A stretch of 64,000 bases of DNA from Serratia marcescens (GCA_015548865.1 JADMXW010000006.1:62001-126000); one strand, 5' to 3'; counted from the first letter of the stretch, positions 18,147 through 28,340 are shown. Numbers and translations are program-made. The notes: generated from the letters alone by a model not told the origin.

Positions 18147-18803
18147 ATGTATCAACACAGAGACTGGCAGGGCGCGCTGCTCGATTTCCCGGTAAATAAA
18201 GTGGTTTGTGTAGGGAGTAACTATGCGGACCACATCAAAGAAATGGGAAATTCGGTTGCCCCTGAGCCCGTACTATTTATTAAACCGGAAACGGCATTGT
18301 GTGATTTGCGCCAACCGGTAGCGATTCCGAAAAATCTCGGAGCAGTACATCACGAGGTTGAATTGGCCGTGCTGATTGGCACGCCGCTTAAGCAGGCGAA
18401 TGAAGAGCGCGTGGCGCGCGCAATTGCGGGTTACGGAGTAGCACTGGATCTGACGCTGCGTGATATTCAGTCCGAATGCAAGAAAGCGGGACGCCCATGG
18501 GAGAAAGCCAAGGGGTTTGATGGCGCTTGCCCTATTTCCGGGTTTATTCCTGTTGCCGAGTTTGGCGATCCGCAGCAGACTGATTTAGGCGTGAAGGTGA
18601 ATGATGAAATTCGTCAGCAAGGCAATACGCGCGATATGATTACGCCGATTTTGCCATTGATTGCCTATATGAGTCGTTTTTTTACGCTGCGCGCTGGCGA
18701 TGTGATCCTGACCGGGACGCCAGCAGGCGTTGGTCCGATTGTTTCAGGTGATATGCTGACCATCACTATCAATGATCGCAGTTTGTCTACTCGGATTATC
18801 TGA
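18147..18803 (+). CDS. ycgM: Fumarylacetoacetate hydrolase family protein YcgM
   Basis: A 218-residue FAH-fold enzyme (E. coli YcgM 219), similar to acylpyruvate hydrolases and related metal-dependent C-C hydrolases or tautomerases. The start MYQHRDWQGALLDFPVNKV aligns with E. coli and has CAGGAG upstream. The metal-binding carboxylates lie in VHHEVELAVLIG and in the ALDLTLRD segment; GDVILTGTPAGVGP is the usual C-terminal motif. The physiological substrate is uncertain. Confidence 0.93.
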   Translation: MYQHRDWQGALLDFPVNKVVCVGSNYADHIKEMGNSVAPEPVLFIKPETALCDLRQPVAIPKNLGAVHHEVELAVLIGTPLKQANEERVARAIAGYGVALDLTLRDIQSECKKAGRPWEKAKGFDGACPISGFIPVAEFGDPQQTDLGVKVNDEIRQQGNTRDMITPILPLIAYMSRFFTLRAGDVILTGTPAGVGPIVSGDMLTITINDRSLSTRII

Positions 18804-18812
18804 TCTGTCTCA

Positions 18813-18837
18813 TACCCGTTCCCAACGGGAACGGGTA
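18813..18837. terminator. Perfect hairpin after ycgM
   Basis: TACCCGTTCCC (18813-18823), loop AAC, GGGAACGGGTA (18827-18837): an 11-bp perfect stem. No T-run follows, so it may be a terminator-like or mRNA-stabilising hairpin. Confidence 0.55.
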
Positions 18838-18928
18838 AACCACTTGCCTCATCTCGCTAAATCCGTTATACCCCTCCTTCACTTTGCTGGTGAGGTGGCG
18901 GGGCGTTTGTGCGTTGCCTGATAAGATA

Positions 18929-19396
18929 ATGACTGATGAGATACTGTGCATGAGCGAACGCGATTTTTGGCAGAAAAAAACGTTGTCTGAAATGTCCGAT
19001 CAAGAGTGGGAGTCCTTGTGCGATGGCTGCGGCCAGTGCTGTTTACATAAGCTCATTGATGAAGACACGGAAGAACTTTACTTTACCAACGTCGCCTGTA
19101 ATCAGTTAAACATCAAAACGTGTCAATGTCGCAATTATGCGCGGCGGTTTGAATATGAGCCCGATTGCATCAAACTGACGCGGGAAAATCTGCTCTCGTT
19201 CGACTGGTTGCCTGCTACTTGCGCCTACCGCCTGATTCATGAGGGCAAGGATCTGCCGGGCTGGCACCCACTGCGAGCGGGCAACAAAGCGCTGATGCAC
19301 AGTGAACGCATCTCCGTACGCCATATCGCAGTACGTGAAAGTGACGTTATTGATTGGCAAGACCATATCCTGAATAAACCAGAGTGGGCTAGGTAA
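18929..19396 (+). CDS. ycgN: UPF0260 cysteine-cluster protein YcgN
   Basis: A 155-residue protein (E. coli 153) with the diagnostic cysteine cluster [13 protein letters not shown], and further cysteines in KTCQCRNY and ATCAYRL. These suggest metal or iron-sulfur binding. Function unknown. I chose ATG 18929 ([14 protein letters not shown]), which best matches the E. coli N-terminus; ATG 18950 is the alternative. It follows ycgM, as in E. coli. Confidence 0.93.
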   Translation: MTDEILCMSERDFWQKKTLSEMSDQEWESLCDGCGQCCLHKLIDEDTEELYFTNVACNQLNIKTCQCRNYARRFEYEPDCIKLTRENLLSFDWLPATCAYRLIHEGKDLPGWHPLRAGNKALMHSERISVRHIAVRESDVIDWQDHILNKPEWAR

Positions 19397-19498
19397 AGAT
19401 ATTTATGCTGTTGGTTTAAGGTTTGGGGCGGGTGTGGGGTATTGCAACGTTGCTATCGCGGCTATTACTGTGCCGAGTAAATCGTTGCGATATGGTCA

Positions 19499-19698
19499 AT
19501 ATGCCCGTCATACTTCACGTTGCAGGTGCGTTGGGTGCGTTCGTTATTCGGCCATCCCTGGGCCTCACCTCCTATGAGGCCGCCGCAAGCGGCGTTCAAA
19601 TCTGCTCCAGGCAGATTTGTCATCCGAATCACTTACCAGAGTAAGCACTGTTCAAAACGTAAACGTTTTGTCCTGCAACTCGAATTATTTAGGGTATA
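19499..19698 (+). repeat. ERIC element with about 70-bp internal insertion
   Basis: About 200 bp from CCCGTCATACTTCACGTTGC to AACTCGAATTATTTAGGGTA. Compared with the 127-bp element it carries extra modules, including GGCCTCACCTCCTATGAGGC, GCCGCCGCAAGCGGC-type hairpins, AAATCTGCTCCAGGCAGATTT and a near-palindrome AAAACGTAAACGTTTT. It lies between ycgN and the small unknown gene. Confidence 0.85.
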
Positions 19699-19793
19699 AA
19701 CAGTGAAACGTTAATTTATTCTTGAAAACTTGCCTGTATCGGCCTGGGTTAACTACATTTCAATTTGTGTGATTAACGGCTGTGTGAGGCTAG

Positions 19794-20069
19794 ATGCTTT
19801 GGCTAGAGCAAGGTTTATATATCAGAATTCAAGAGTTGGATAACGGCCCCAGGCCATTACCCCTACAAAGTGGATTTTCGACAGGCACAGCATATCGCGT
19901 GCTTGGCTGTTTTAACCCCTCTGAAACATCAGATGCCTATTACATATTGGCAAACGATCGTGATGAAATATGGTTTATCTGTAATCGTCATATACGGGTT
20001 GTTGCGCTGGATGAAGCGCGTAAAGATTTTCGCTATCCATTAAGCCCCCCGTACCATCACTCGTCTTAA
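19794..20069 (+). CDS. Conserved-looking small protein of unknown function
   Basis: A 91-residue open frame with GTGAGG 5-8 bases before the ATG. The composition is protein-like: MLWLEQGLYIRIQELDNGPR, then a segment YRVLGCFNPSETSDAYYIL and DRDEIWFICNRHIRVVALDE, alternating hydrophobic and charged in a beta-rich pattern. No signal peptide or membrane segment. I do not recognise a named family. E. coli has different genes (hlyE, umuDC) in the interval between ycgN and dsbB. Confidence 0.7.
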   Translation: MLWLEQGLYIRIQELDNGPRPLPLQSGFSTGTAYRVLGCFNPSETSDAYYILANDRDEIWFICNRHIRVVALDEARKDFRYPLSPPYHHSS

Positions 20070-20145
20070 CGTCTGCGTCATTACCCCTACGGGGGCTGTC
20101 ATCGGGCAACGCTTCAACAACTCATCCTAATGCTGTCCGAGGGGG

Positions 20146-20167
20146 CCAGATGGCCTAGACCATCTGG
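20146..20167. terminator. Hairpin between the small ORF and dsbB
   Basis: CCAGATGG (20146-20153), loop CCTAGA, CCATCTGG (20160-20167), lying between the convergent ends of the small gene and dsbB. No T-run on either side. Confidence 0.4.
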
Positions 20168-20175
20168 CAGCAGGA

Positions 20176-20706
20176 TTAACGGCTAAACAGATCGCGACGT
20201 TTGGGTTTGAACGGCTGGGCAATCAGCACCAGTACACCCATTACCAGAAACGCACCGAAAATAACCAGCATCCACTGGGGCATAACCAATGAGAGGAACT
20301 GCCATTGGCGCTCGGCACAATCACCTGAGGCGACAAATACAGATGGCAGCCACTTGTCTAGCGGTAGCCATGACGGGAAATTAACGAAAAAATCGCAAAC
20401 GGCAAACGGTGAGGGATGCAGCATGACATTGGTGTGTTCCCACGCGAGCTTTAATCCTTCAACTGCGCTGTAAATCCACAGGAAGATCGCAGGATAACGC
20501 AACAGTGTGGCTGGCGCGATAGCACCCAACAAACCTGCTCCCATCACACCGAATAGCGCGCTACGTTGATAAATGCAGAGCACACAGGGCTTGAGTAACA
20601 TGACATGCTGAAAATAAAGCGCGACCAACTCAAAGGCAAACGCCGTCAAAGCCATTAACAGCCAGGCACCGCGCCCACGTGAGCAGCGGTTAAGAAATCG
20701 CAACAT
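20176..20706 (-). CDS. dsbB: Disulfide bond formation protein DsbB
   Basis: Inner-membrane quinone reductase of 176 residues that reoxidises periplasmic DsbA. Four helices are visible, and the two periplasmic cysteine pairs fall exactly at the E. coli positions: C41 and C44 (KPCVLC) and C104 and C130 (AVCDFF, SGDCAE). It lies downstream of nhaB on the same strand, with about 220 bp between, as in E. coli. Confidence 0.98.
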   Translation of the reverse strand: MLRFLNRCSRGRGAWLLMALTAFAFELVALYFQHVMLLKPCVLCIYQRSALFGVMGAGLLGAIAPATLLRYPAIFLWIYSAVEGLKLAWEHTNVMLHPSPFAVCDFFVNFPSWLPLDKWLPSVFVASGDCAERQWQFLSLVMPQWMLVIFGAFLVMGVLVLIAQPFKPKRRDLFSR

Positions 20707-20741
20707 AACGAATATTCCATGCTAAAAAAAATGATCGATTA

Positions 20742-20771
20742 GGCGGCACAGACGGTACAGGCAATGCCGCC
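20742..20771 (-). terminator. Possible terminator of nhaB
   Basis: GGCGGCA (20742-20748) and TGCCGCC (20765-20771) form a 7-bp stem. On the minus strand an eight-base T-run follows about ten bases later. A 12-bp perfect palindrome ACGGTTAACCGT (20864-20875) lies nearby and is unexplained. Confidence 0.4.
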
Positions 20772-20925
20772 ATCATTTCACTGAGCAAAACGTAACAATC
20801 TATTTATTTGATACTCTTTATATATCATTTTTGCGATAGTCATCCTTTGACAAATCGCACGCTACGGTTAACCGTTGCAACTCCTTCACTATACACGATA
20901 GTTGTGTTTAGCGATGCGTCTGTGT

Positions 20926-22467
20926 TTAGAGTTTTGGCAGCGTTATCCACTGCCAATCAGTCAGCAACTGCGTTACTGGCACTAACAAGTATGCGACACA
21001 CAACCAGCCAACCAGCGTCATCACTATCGTATAGGGCAGCGCCATAATCACCATTCTGCCATAAGAAAGACGAATGAGAGGGGCCAGCGCCGAGGTCAGT
21101 AAAAAGAGAAACGCAGCCTGTCCATTAGGTGTTGCGACCGAAGGTAGGTTCGTGCCGGTATTAATTGCTACCGCTAAAAGCTCGAACTGTTCCAATGATA
21201 TTCGACCTTGTTCGAACGCCTGATATGCTTCATTAATGTAGATGGAACCGACGAACACATTGTCAGAAATAGAGGAGAGCAGGCCGTTAAACAGATAAAA
21301 CATAGTCAGTTGAGTTTGCGCAGAGCCCTGCAGCACAAATTGAATCAGCGGTGTGAAGAGCTGCTGGTCGATAATGACTGCTACAATGGCGAAGAACACG
21401 GTGAGCAATGCCGTAAAAGGCATTGCATCCTGAAAGGCTTTGCCAATGGCGTGCTCTTCTGTGATGCCGCATAACGAGGTGACCAAAATAATAACGCTCA
21501 GCCCGATTAAACCGACTTCTGCCATGTGAAAAGCCAGTGCAGCAATTAACCAGATGCCAATAACGCCCTGGATCCACAACATAATGCGCTCTTGCTGCGT
21601 CCGCGCATCGCTGGTTTGACGTTCGTAATCCTCCAGAACGTTACGCACCGTATCCGGTAGCGTTGCGCCATAACCGAAAATCCGCGTACGCTCCACTAAA
21701 ATGCATGTTGCGATGCCGCAGACAAATACCGGAAGGGTCACCGCAGACATGTGCAAGAAAAAGCTGGCAAAATCCCACCCTGCTGTTTTTGCAATAATCA
21801 GGTTTTGTGGCTCACCAACCATGGTCATCACGCCACCAAGAGCTGTACCCACTCCTGCGTGCATCAATAAACTGCGCAGGAATGCGCGAAATTGCTCCAG
21901 TGTTTGCGCATGCTCATCGCTGCTTATTGCTGCTGGGTTTTGATCCAGTCCGGTAATGTAGCGGTGATAAATATCGTAAAACCCGCTGGCGACACCAATC
22001 ACCACGGCAATGACTGTCAAAGCATCAAGAAAGGCCGATAAAAACGCTGCTGCCAGACAGAAAGATAATGCCAGTGCTACCTTGGAGCGGATGCGCAAAA
22101 GCAAACGGGTGAACACAAACAGCAGTAGTGGTTTCATAAAGTAGATACCCGCTACCATGAACATCAAAAGGGTAATGACGGGAATATTGCGGGATACTTC
22201 ATGCCAAATCTGGTCTGGACTGGTCATGCCGATACACACGGCTTGCAAGGTCAGCAGTCCGCCGGGTTGAAGGGGATAGCATTTTAATGCCATACCTAGC
22301 GTAAAAATAAACTCTGCGACCAGTAGCCAACCGGCTAAGAACGGGCTTACCCAAAAGAACACCAGAGGATTGAGGATAAGAAAACCCAGCAGGGTTAATT
22401 TGTACCAGCCGGGACAGTGTCCCAGAAAGTTATTTTGCAGCGCGCGGCTTATGGAGATGTCCGTCAT
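20926..22467 (-). CDS. nhaB: Na+/H+ antiporter NhaB
   Basis: Inner-membrane sodium/proton antiporter of 513 residues, the exact E. coli length when started at [16 protein letters not shown] (ATG 22465-22467), which has AGGAAA upstream. A longer in-frame start would add 42 unconserved residues. The membrane core includes the conserved [32 protein letters not shown] and [15 protein letters not shown] segments. It diverges from fadR, as in E. coli. Confidence 0.97.
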   Translation of the reverse strand: MTDISISRALQNNFLGHCPGWYKLTLLGFLILNPLVFFWVSPFLAGWLLVAEFIFTLGMALKCYPLQPGGLLTLQAVCIGMTSPDQIWHEVSRNIPVITLLMFMVAGIYFMKPLLLFVFTRLLLRIRSKVALALSFCLAAAFLSAFLDALTVIAVVIGVASGFYDIYHRYITGLDQNPAAISSDEHAQTLEQFRAFLRSLLMHAGVGTALGGVMTMVGEPQNLIIAKTAGWDFASFFLHMSAVTLPVFVCGIATCILVERTRIFGYGATLPDTVRNVLEDYERQTSDARTQQERIMLWIQGVIGIWLIAALAFHMAEVGLIGLSVIILVTSLCGITEEHAIGKAFQDAMPFTALLTVFFAIVAVIIDQQLFTPLIQFVLQGSAQTQLTMFYLFNGLLSSISDNVFVGSIYINEAYQAFEQGRISLEQFELLAVAINTGTNLPSVATPNGQAAFLFLLTSALAPLIRLSYGRMVIMALPYTIVMTLVGWLCVAYLLVPVTQLLTDWQWITLPKL

Positions 22468-22650
22468 GTTTTCGCTGTTTCCTTTTTGTCTAGCGGTGCG
22501 ATATAAGATTTTTCCCTCACCAACGGTGAAGGACCCTGTAAATACTAAGCTCATTGCTATGACTTTTAAATAAACCAGCTTGTGGAGTATCACAGTTTCT
22601 GGCGGAATTCTGTTTTTGTCACCCTGCTGCGCTATGTGATAACGTGTTGC

Positions 22651-22667
22651 TCTGGTATGATGAGTCC
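22651..22667 (+). promoter_or_regulatory. FadR-like site over the fadR -10 region
   Basis: TCTGGTATGATGAGTCC contains the CTGGT half-site and a TATGAT -10 hexamer (22656-22661), 31 bp upstream of the fadR ATG. The similarity to fad operators suggests autoregulation; the match in the second half is weaker. Confidence 0.45.
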
Positions 22668-22697
22668 GCTTTTATATCGCAACGGAACATCAAACAC

Positions 22698-23417
22698 ATG
22701 GTAATCAAGGCGCAAAGTCCTGCTGGATTCGCGGAAGAATATATTATCGAAAGCATTTGGAATAATCGTTTTCCTCCCGGTTCCATCTTACCCGCAGAAC
22801 GTGAATTATCAGAATTGATCGGGGTGACCCGAACCACGTTACGCGAGGTGCTACAGCGCCTGGCACGGGATGGCTGGCTGACAATTCAGCACGGTAAACC
22901 AACGAAAATCAACAATTTCTGGGAAACATCCGGTCTGAATATCCTGGAAACGCTGGCGCGGCTTGACCATGATAGCGTGCCGCAACTGATTGATAACCTG
23001 TTGGCCGTGCGCACCAATATTGCCGCGATTTTTATTCGTACAGCCCTACGTCAACATCCGGACAAGAGCCAGGAAGTATTAGTACAACGAGCAAGTGTTG
23101 AAGACAACGCCGATGCGTTTGCGCAGTTGGATTATAATATTTTCCGCGGATTGGCATTTGTTTCAGGCAACCCGATTTATGGATTAATTCTCAACGGGCT
23201 TAAAGGACTGTATATGCGGGTTGGGCGCTACTACTTTTCTAACCCTGAAGCACGCAAACTGGCTATCGATTTTTATGCTCGCCTGGAGGTTATTGCCAAA
23301 GAAGGGCAGCATGAGCGCGTGATGGATGCAGTCAGGACATACGGTAAAGAGAGTGGGTCTATCTGGCATAGCATGCAAAACCAGATCCCTCGTGATATTG
23401 CTGATGTTCGCCGTTAA
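22698..23417 (+). CDS. fadR: Fatty acid metabolism regulator FadR
   Basis: GntR-family regulator of 239 residues, the same length as E. coli. It represses fad genes and activates fabA/fabB until long-chain acyl-CoA binds. The N-terminal winged helix (1-75, with [20 protein letters not shown]) is practically identical to E. coli; the C-terminal acyl-CoA domain is more divergent after about residue 120. I chose ATG 22698 ([11 protein letters not shown]) over a longer start because it is conserved. Target fadD, with an operator, is in this window. Confidence 0.98.
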   Translation: MVIKAQSPAGFAEEYIIESIWNNRFPPGSILPAERELSELIGVTRTTLREVLQRLARDGWLTIQHGKPTKINNFWETSGLNILETLARLDHDSVPQLIDNLLAVRTNIAAIFIRTALRQHPDKSQEVLVQRASVEDNADAFAQLDYNIFRGLAFVSGNPIYGLILNGLKGLYMRVGRYYFSNPEARKLAIDFYARLEVIAKEGQHERVMDAVRTYGKESGSIWHSMQNQIPRDIADVRR

Positions 23418-23471
23418 TTGATGTTGCCGCGTGTTTGCGCTGTCATTTTGCGCAAACACGCGGTGTTGGCG

Positions 23472-25013
23472 TTAATTAGTTCCAGTATTGCGCGGTGGGC
23501 AGCGCTCAACCAGTTCTACACTGCCATCCGCATTCTGTTGTTCCAAATACACGTCAAACCCCCACAACCGGTGCACATGCTTCATCACGTCGTGGCTGCT
23601 TTTATCCAGCGGCGCACGATGATGGGGAACATAACGTAAGGTCAGTGACCGGTTTCCACGTAGATCCACGTTCCAGACCTGAATATTGGGCTCCTGATTG
23701 CTGAGGTTATACTGTGCCGACAGTTCCTGGCGGATCATCCTGTATCCCTCTTCATCGTGGATTGCTGCAATCTCCAGATAATTGTTGTGATCGTCATCCA
23801 GCACGGTAAATAGTCGAAAATCACGCATTACCTTGGGTGACAGGAACTGGCTGATGAAACTCTCATCTTTGAAATTCTGCATGGCGAAATGCAGCGTTTC
23901 CAGCCAATCTTTGCCGGCGATATCAGGGAACCAGTAGCGGTCTTCCTCCGTCGGCGTCTGGCAGATGCGTTTGATATCCTGAAACATGGCGAAGCCAAGT
24001 GCATAAGGATTGATGCCGTTGTAATAAGGGCTGTTGTAAGGCGGCTGATAGACCACATTGGTGTGGCTGTGTAGGAACTCCATCATAAACCGCTCTGTCA
24101 CTTTCCCTTCATCGTAGAGATGATTGAGAATGGTGTAGTGCCAGAATGTCGCCCAACCCTCGTTCATTACCTGAGTCTGCTTCTGCGGATAGAAGTATTG
24201 GCTGATTTTACGCACAATACGCAACACTTCGCGTTGCCAGGGCTCCAGTAATGGTGCGTTCTTCTCCATAAAATAGAGTATGTTTTCCTGGGGTTCGCGC
24301 GGGAAACGACGTGCTGCCTCGGGGGAAATCTCCGGGTCACGACGCGGCAACGTGCGCCACAGCTCATTCACCTGGCTTTGCAAATAGGCCTCACGGCTTT
24401 TCTGACGTGATTTTTCCTCTTCCAGTGAAATTTTTTGTGGTCGTTTATAGCGATCCACGCCGTAATTCATCAGTGCATGACAAGAATCAAGCAGTTGCTC
24501 AACTTCTTCCACACCGTAGCGTTCCTCGCATTGGGCAATGTATTGACGGGCAAATATCAGATAGTCAACGATGGAACCTGCATCCGTCCAACTGCGAAAC
24601 AAATAATTACCTTTAAAGAAGGAGTTGTGACCATAGCAGGCGTGTGCCATCACCAATGCTTGCATCGTGATGGTATTTTCCTCCATCAAGTAAGCGATGC
24701 AAGGATCGGAATTGATAACGATCTCATAAGCCAGCCCTTGCTGGCCCTGCCTATAGCGCTGTTCTGTTTCGATAAATCGTTTACCGAAAGACCAATGGGA
24801 ATAGTTGATGGGCATACCGATACTTGAATAGGCATCCATCATCTGCTCTGAAGTAATCACCTCAATTTGATGCGGATAGGTATCAAGGCGATAGTGCTTT
24901 GCTACACGATCGATTTCCTCGAGATAGGTTTGCAGTAAATCGAACGTCCAGTCTGGTCCATCATTCAACCTTGTCTCATTTTGCGGTATTCGAGCTTTTG
25001 TTTTTGTCACCAT
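23472..25013 (-). CDS. ycgB: SpoVR-family protein YcgB
   Basis: A 513-residue SpoVR-like protein (E. coli YcgB 510) of unknown biochemical activity, stationary-phase induced in E. coli. Typical segments are SEQMMDAYSSIGMPINYSHW, MAHACYGHNSFFKGNYLF and QVMNEGWATFWHYTI; the HACYGH and NEGWATFWH groups look like a metal site. I start at the second in-frame ATG (25011-25013), since a run of six G lies at SD distance; a start five codons earlier is possible. In many bacteria spoVR genes adjoin prkA and yeaH homologues; here these are 4 kb away on the same strand. Confidence 0.95.
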   Translation of the reverse strand: MVTKTKARIPQNETRLNDGPDWTFDLLQTYLEEIDRVAKHYRLDTYPHQIEVITSEQMMDAYSSIGMPINYSHWSFGKRFIETEQRYRQGQQGLAYEIVINSDPCIAYLMEENTITMQALVMAHACYGHNSFFKGNYLFRSWTDAGSIVDYLIFARQYIAQCEERYGVEEVEQLLDSCHALMNYGVDRYKRPQKISLEEEKSRQKSREAYLQSQVNELWRTLPRRDPEISPEAARRFPREPQENILYFMEKNAPLLEPWQREVLRIVRKISQYFYPQKQTQVMNEGWATFWHYTILNHLYDEGKVTERFMMEFLHSHTNVVYQPPYNSPYYNGINPYALGFAMFQDIKRICQTPTEEDRYWFPDIAGKDWLETLHFAMQNFKDESFISQFLSPKVMRDFRLFTVLDDDHNNYLEIAAIHDEEGYRMIRQELSAQYNLSNQEPNIQVWNVDLRGNRSLTLRYVPHHRAPLDKSSHDVMKHVHRLWGFDVYLEQQNADGSVELVERCPPRNTGTN

Positions 25014-25295
25014 CAGCGCACCCCCCATATTGCCATCTGCACGCTTTCGTACAGACTTTATTAATCGTAGCTCACTCTGAAAAAAGTGTCGTTAAAACGG
25101 GTGTTTGGCAGACGATATTGCGGCGATACCTGCAGCATAAAACCGTACTTTGCCAATGTGATAATAGATAAATAGTATGTTAGCCAAGCGTGACAACGGT
25201 AAAACCCATGTTACATTAGTCTTTTATTTCGGGTAATGGCAATTTAAGTAGCATATTGCGCCGCAAACGGCGAGTTATCACGGAGATAAGTCAAC

Positions 25296-26552
25296 ATGCG
25301 GGTTGTGATTTTAGGCAGTGGTGTTATTGGCGTTAGTACGGCGTGGTATTTGTGTCAGGCAGGGCATGAGGTCACAGTAGTAGAGCGGCAACCCGCACCT
25401 GCGCTGGAAACCAGTGCAGGTAATGCAGGGCAAATCTCTCCCGGTTATTCGGCGCCTTGGGCTGCACCGGGTATTCCCTTAAAAGCTATCAAATGGTTGT
25501 TTCAGCGTCATGCACCGTTGGCGATCCGGCCTGATTGCACTAGCGAACAACTGCGTTGGATGTGGCAGATGTTGATGAATTGCGATTCAACGCATTATCA
25601 GATCAATAAAGCGCGAATGGTTCGGCTGGCAGAATACAGCCGTGACTGTTTGCAGGCGCTGCGTGCCCGTACCGCCATTCAATACGAGGGACGGCAGGGA
25701 GGAACGCTGCAGCTGTTTCGCAGCGAACAGCAATATGAAAATGCGGCCCGGGACATTGCCGTATTGCGTGAAGCTGGCGTGCCGTACCAGTTACTGACCT
25801 CAACAGAATTGGCAACGGTAGAACCCGCACTTGCATCCGTCGCGTATAAACTGAGTGGTGGATTGCGATTACCTCACGATGAAACCGGTGATTGCCAACT
25901 TTTTACCCAGCGTCTGGCTGTGCTGGCTCAGGCTGCGGGTGTTACCTTTCGATTTGGCGAGTCCGTCGAACAGTTACAGGTTGAAGGGGGACGTGTTACT
26001 CAGGTGCGTTGCAATGGACAGACATTAGCGGCAGACGCATATGTAGTGGCGTGTGGCTCTTACTCAACGGCACTGGTACGCCAGTGGATGCACCTACCGG
26101 TTTATCCTCTCAAAGGTTACTCGTTAACATTGCCACTCACCAATGAAGAGGGGGCACCGGTATCTACTGTGCTCGATGAAACCTATAAAGTGGCGGTAAC
26201 ACGCTTCGAACGCCGCATTCGTGTGGGAGGGATGGCGGAAATTGTTGGCTTTGACACGGCACTTAACCCAAAACGCCGTGAAACGTTGGAAATGGTGGTA
26301 CGTGATTTGTACCCTGATGCAGGTCCAGTGGAACAAGCGACCTTCTGGACCGGTTTGAGACCGATGACGCCAGATGGAACGCCGTTGGTAGGGCGTTCGC
26401 CATTATCTAATCTCTATCTCAATACCGGACATGGCACGTTAGGGTGGACGATGGCGTGTGGCTCAGGACAGCTGTTGGCCGATATAATCTCTGGCAAAAC
26501 ACCCGATATTGCCCATGATGATTTGTCTATCTTCCGTTACGCCCGCGCCTGA
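25296..26552 (+). CDS. dadA: D-amino acid dehydrogenase small subunit
   Basis: Membrane-associated FAD enzyme that deaminates D-alanine and other D-amino acids, feeding electrons to the respiratory chain. The 418 residues (E. coli 432) start with the dinucleotide fold [19 protein letters not shown]; the [20 protein letters not shown] and [15 protein letters not shown] motifs are conserved. The SD CGGAGAT precedes the ATG. In E. coli dadX (alanine racemase) follows in the operon; here a convergent exporter gene follows after 11 bases, so dadX is missing from this locus. Confidence 0.96.
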   Translation: MRVVILGSGVIGVSTAWYLCQAGHEVTVVERQPAPALETSAGNAGQISPGYSAPWAAPGIPLKAIKWLFQRHAPLAIRPDCTSEQLRWMWQMLMNCDSTHYQINKARMVRLAEYSRDCLQALRARTAIQYEGRQGGTLQLFRSEQQYENAARDIAVLREAGVPYQLLTSTELATVEPALASVAYKLSGGLRLPHDETGDCQLFTQRLAVLAQAAGVTFRFGESVEQLQVEGGRVTQVRCNGQTLAADAYVVACGSYSTALVRQWMHLPVYPLKGYSLTLPLTNEEGAPVSTVLDETYKVAVTRFERRIRVGGMAEIVGFDTALNPKRRETLEMVVRDLYPDAGPVEQATFWTGLRPMTPDGTPLVGRSPLSNLYLNTGHGTLGWTMACGSGQLLADIISGKTPDIAHDDLSIFRYARA

Positions 26553-26563
26553 GTTAACTCACT

Positions 26564-27775
26564 TCACACGGCGTCTCTTGTCAGCGCGGTGAGGGTACCG
26601 CGCATTTTTCTGCTTAAACGTTGAGCTCGCAGTGCCAGTAAGGCTGCACACAGCATGGACAACGCCAGGGTGGCCTGTGGTGAGAGCGGAAGTGCCATAA
26701 TCGCCAGGCCTACAATCGCGCCCCCAGCCATCTGCACGAAGCCAACCAACGCCGATGCAGTACCTGCTTCGTTGGCGTAGGGTTCTAGCGCATAACTGGT
26801 GGCCGGACCGATGGCAAAAGCCAGACCAGCAAATGCCACCACAATAGGCGACATAAAGATCCACCAGCGAGATTGTAGCGTTTCAGGTACCCACAGAATG
26901 ATGGCGCACAGTAACAAAAAGCCACTGCTGATAAGTATCACGCCAAGCGTCAGGCAGACTGGCCGTCCAATTTTAACGATCATACGCGTTGCCAGCAGGC
27001 TCATCGCCATCACCCAAAATCCATTTGCACCAAATACCAGAGAAAACTGTAACGACGACAGCCCACCGTGCACCATCAACACCACCGATGCCATTGAAAG
27101 ATAGGTCAGTGCCATCGCCATGATGCCCGCATTGCTGGCGGAAAAACCGAGGAACTGTGGCGTGAATAGGATACGGACGTATTGCTTCACGGGCAAACCC
27201 GGCAGCCGCAAGGTGTTTGCCGGACGCGTTTCTGGCAGATAGCGCAAAGCAATGAACAGAACTACGCAGGCATACAGCGTCAAAAACCAGAAACAAGCCC
27301 GCCAGCCGAACGCTTCTGAAAGCAAACCGCCAAAAAACGGAGCCAGAGCAGGTACGATATTCAGCGTACCATTGAGAAAACCAAATGTGCGTGCCGCGTC
27401 GTCACCGTTCAGTCGATCTCGTACACAGCTAAACACCACCACGGCGGTGCAACAAACGGCAACGCTTTGCAGTACACGAGAAGCGATAAATACCGCTCCA
27501 TTGTTTGCCAGCGCTGAAATCACAGCACCAATGATGTAGATTACGATACCAATGAGTGCCATTGGGCGACGGCCAACGCGGTCAACCAGCGGACCCGCTA
27601 CCAACTGCCCCAACCCCATGATCATGATAAACAACGAAATGGTGGATTGAATGGTGGGAGTATCGCTACTGAGTCCTTGCGCAATAGCAGGGATCACCGG
27701 AAGGTAGAGATCAATGGCTAACGGACCGAGAAGCACCAAAATAAGTAACAACAGCACAAATTTCTGCATGGTCAT
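26564..27775 (-). CDS. Bcr/CflA-type MFS drug exporter
   Basis: About 12 membrane helices in 403 residues, with the MFS motif A-like GPLVDRVGRRPMAL after helix 2 and the DHA1 (Bcr/CflA) start GPLAIDLYLPVIPAIA. This family exports small hydrophobic drugs such as bicyclomycin, chloramphenicol or peptides; the substrate cannot be told here. The start is either MTMQKF (ATG 27773-27775, used here) or five codons earlier. Convergent with dadA and divergent from the GNAT gene. It is not part of the E. coli dadA or yeaH neighbourhood, so it is probably an accessory insertion. Confidence 0.88.
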   Translation of the reverse strand: MTMQKFVLLLLILVLLGPLAIDLYLPVIPAIAQGLSSDTPTIQSTISLFIMIMGLGQLVAGPLVDRVGRRPMALIGIVIYIIGAVISALANNGAVFIASRVLQSVAVCCTAVVVFSCVRDRLNGDDAARTFGFLNGTLNIVPALAPFFGGLLSEAFGWRACFWFLTLYACVVLFIALRYLPETRPANTLRLPGLPVKQYVRILFTPQFLGFSASNAGIMAMALTYLSMASVVLMVHGGLSSLQFSLVFGANGFWVMAMSLLATRMIVKIGRPVCLTLGVILISSGFLLLCAIILWVPETLQSRWWIFMSPIVVAFAGLAFAIGPATSYALEPYANEAGTASALVGFVQMAGGAIVGLAIMALPLSPQATLALSMLCAALLALRAQRLSRKMRGTLTALTRDAV

Positions 27776-28045
27776 ACAAGATAATTCCATTCCCTGGCAA
27801 GTGTGTTGATCTCGTAGTGCTTGCCTTCAGTCATTTTCAGGAAAGGCGGGAGCACAATCACACTGTAGCAAATGGTACGGCAGAAAGGGGATGTTTTACT
27901 ACGCTGAAAGCGTTTTTAATGAGTCTGAAGCATCAGATATATATTTATGGCTAGTAACGCACTTTACCTAACTGTGGGCTTCGTGTATTTTTGTGTGACA
28001 CTGTCACTTTTTATTGATGCAATCCCTCTTTTCCTTTATGCAATC
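27776..28045. other. Intergenic gap upstream of the exporter
   Basis: Together with the ERIC element at 28046-28269 this makes a 565-bp gap between the divergent exporter and acetyltransferase. Apart from the ERIC I see only an odd-centred palindrome GTGACA-C-TGTCAC (27995-28007), possibly a regulator site. No gene. Confidence 0.5.
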
Positions 28046-28269
28046 TATACCCTAAATCATTAGAATTGCAGCGCTTTCCCGAAGGCGGAGCCTCAGGGAT
28101 AAGGTTCATTAATCCCGATGTGCTTACTCAGGTAAGTGATTCGGGTGACAAATCTGCCGAGAGCAGATTTGAACGCTGCTTGCAGCGGTCTCGTGAGAGG
28201 TGAGACCGAGGGATGGACCGAATAACGAATGCAGCCAACGCCCATACAGCTTGAAGCATGATGGGTATA
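28046..28269 (-). repeat. Long ERIC element with about 97-bp insertion
   Basis: 224 bp from TATACCCTAAATCATTAG to GCTTGAAGCATGATGGGTATA. The core GATGTGCTTACTCAGGTAAG and TGATTCGGGTGA is intact; extra modules include AAATCTGCCGAGAGCAGATTT and GCTGCTTGCAGCGG hairpins and GGTCTCGTGAGAGGTGAGACC. It lies upstream of the acetyltransferase gene. Confidence 0.85.
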
Positions 28270-28340
28270 TAAGCGTAGGTGGGGATATGCCTCACCTGAT
28301 TTCACCTAGCCTATGATCGGTTTGCTTTGGGAGTAAAACC

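Noticed and set aside
25107-25122. Sigma-54-like element TGGCAGACGATATTGC upstream of dadA
   Set aside because: The spacing between GG and GC is 11 bp, not 10, which is not tolerated by sigma-54.
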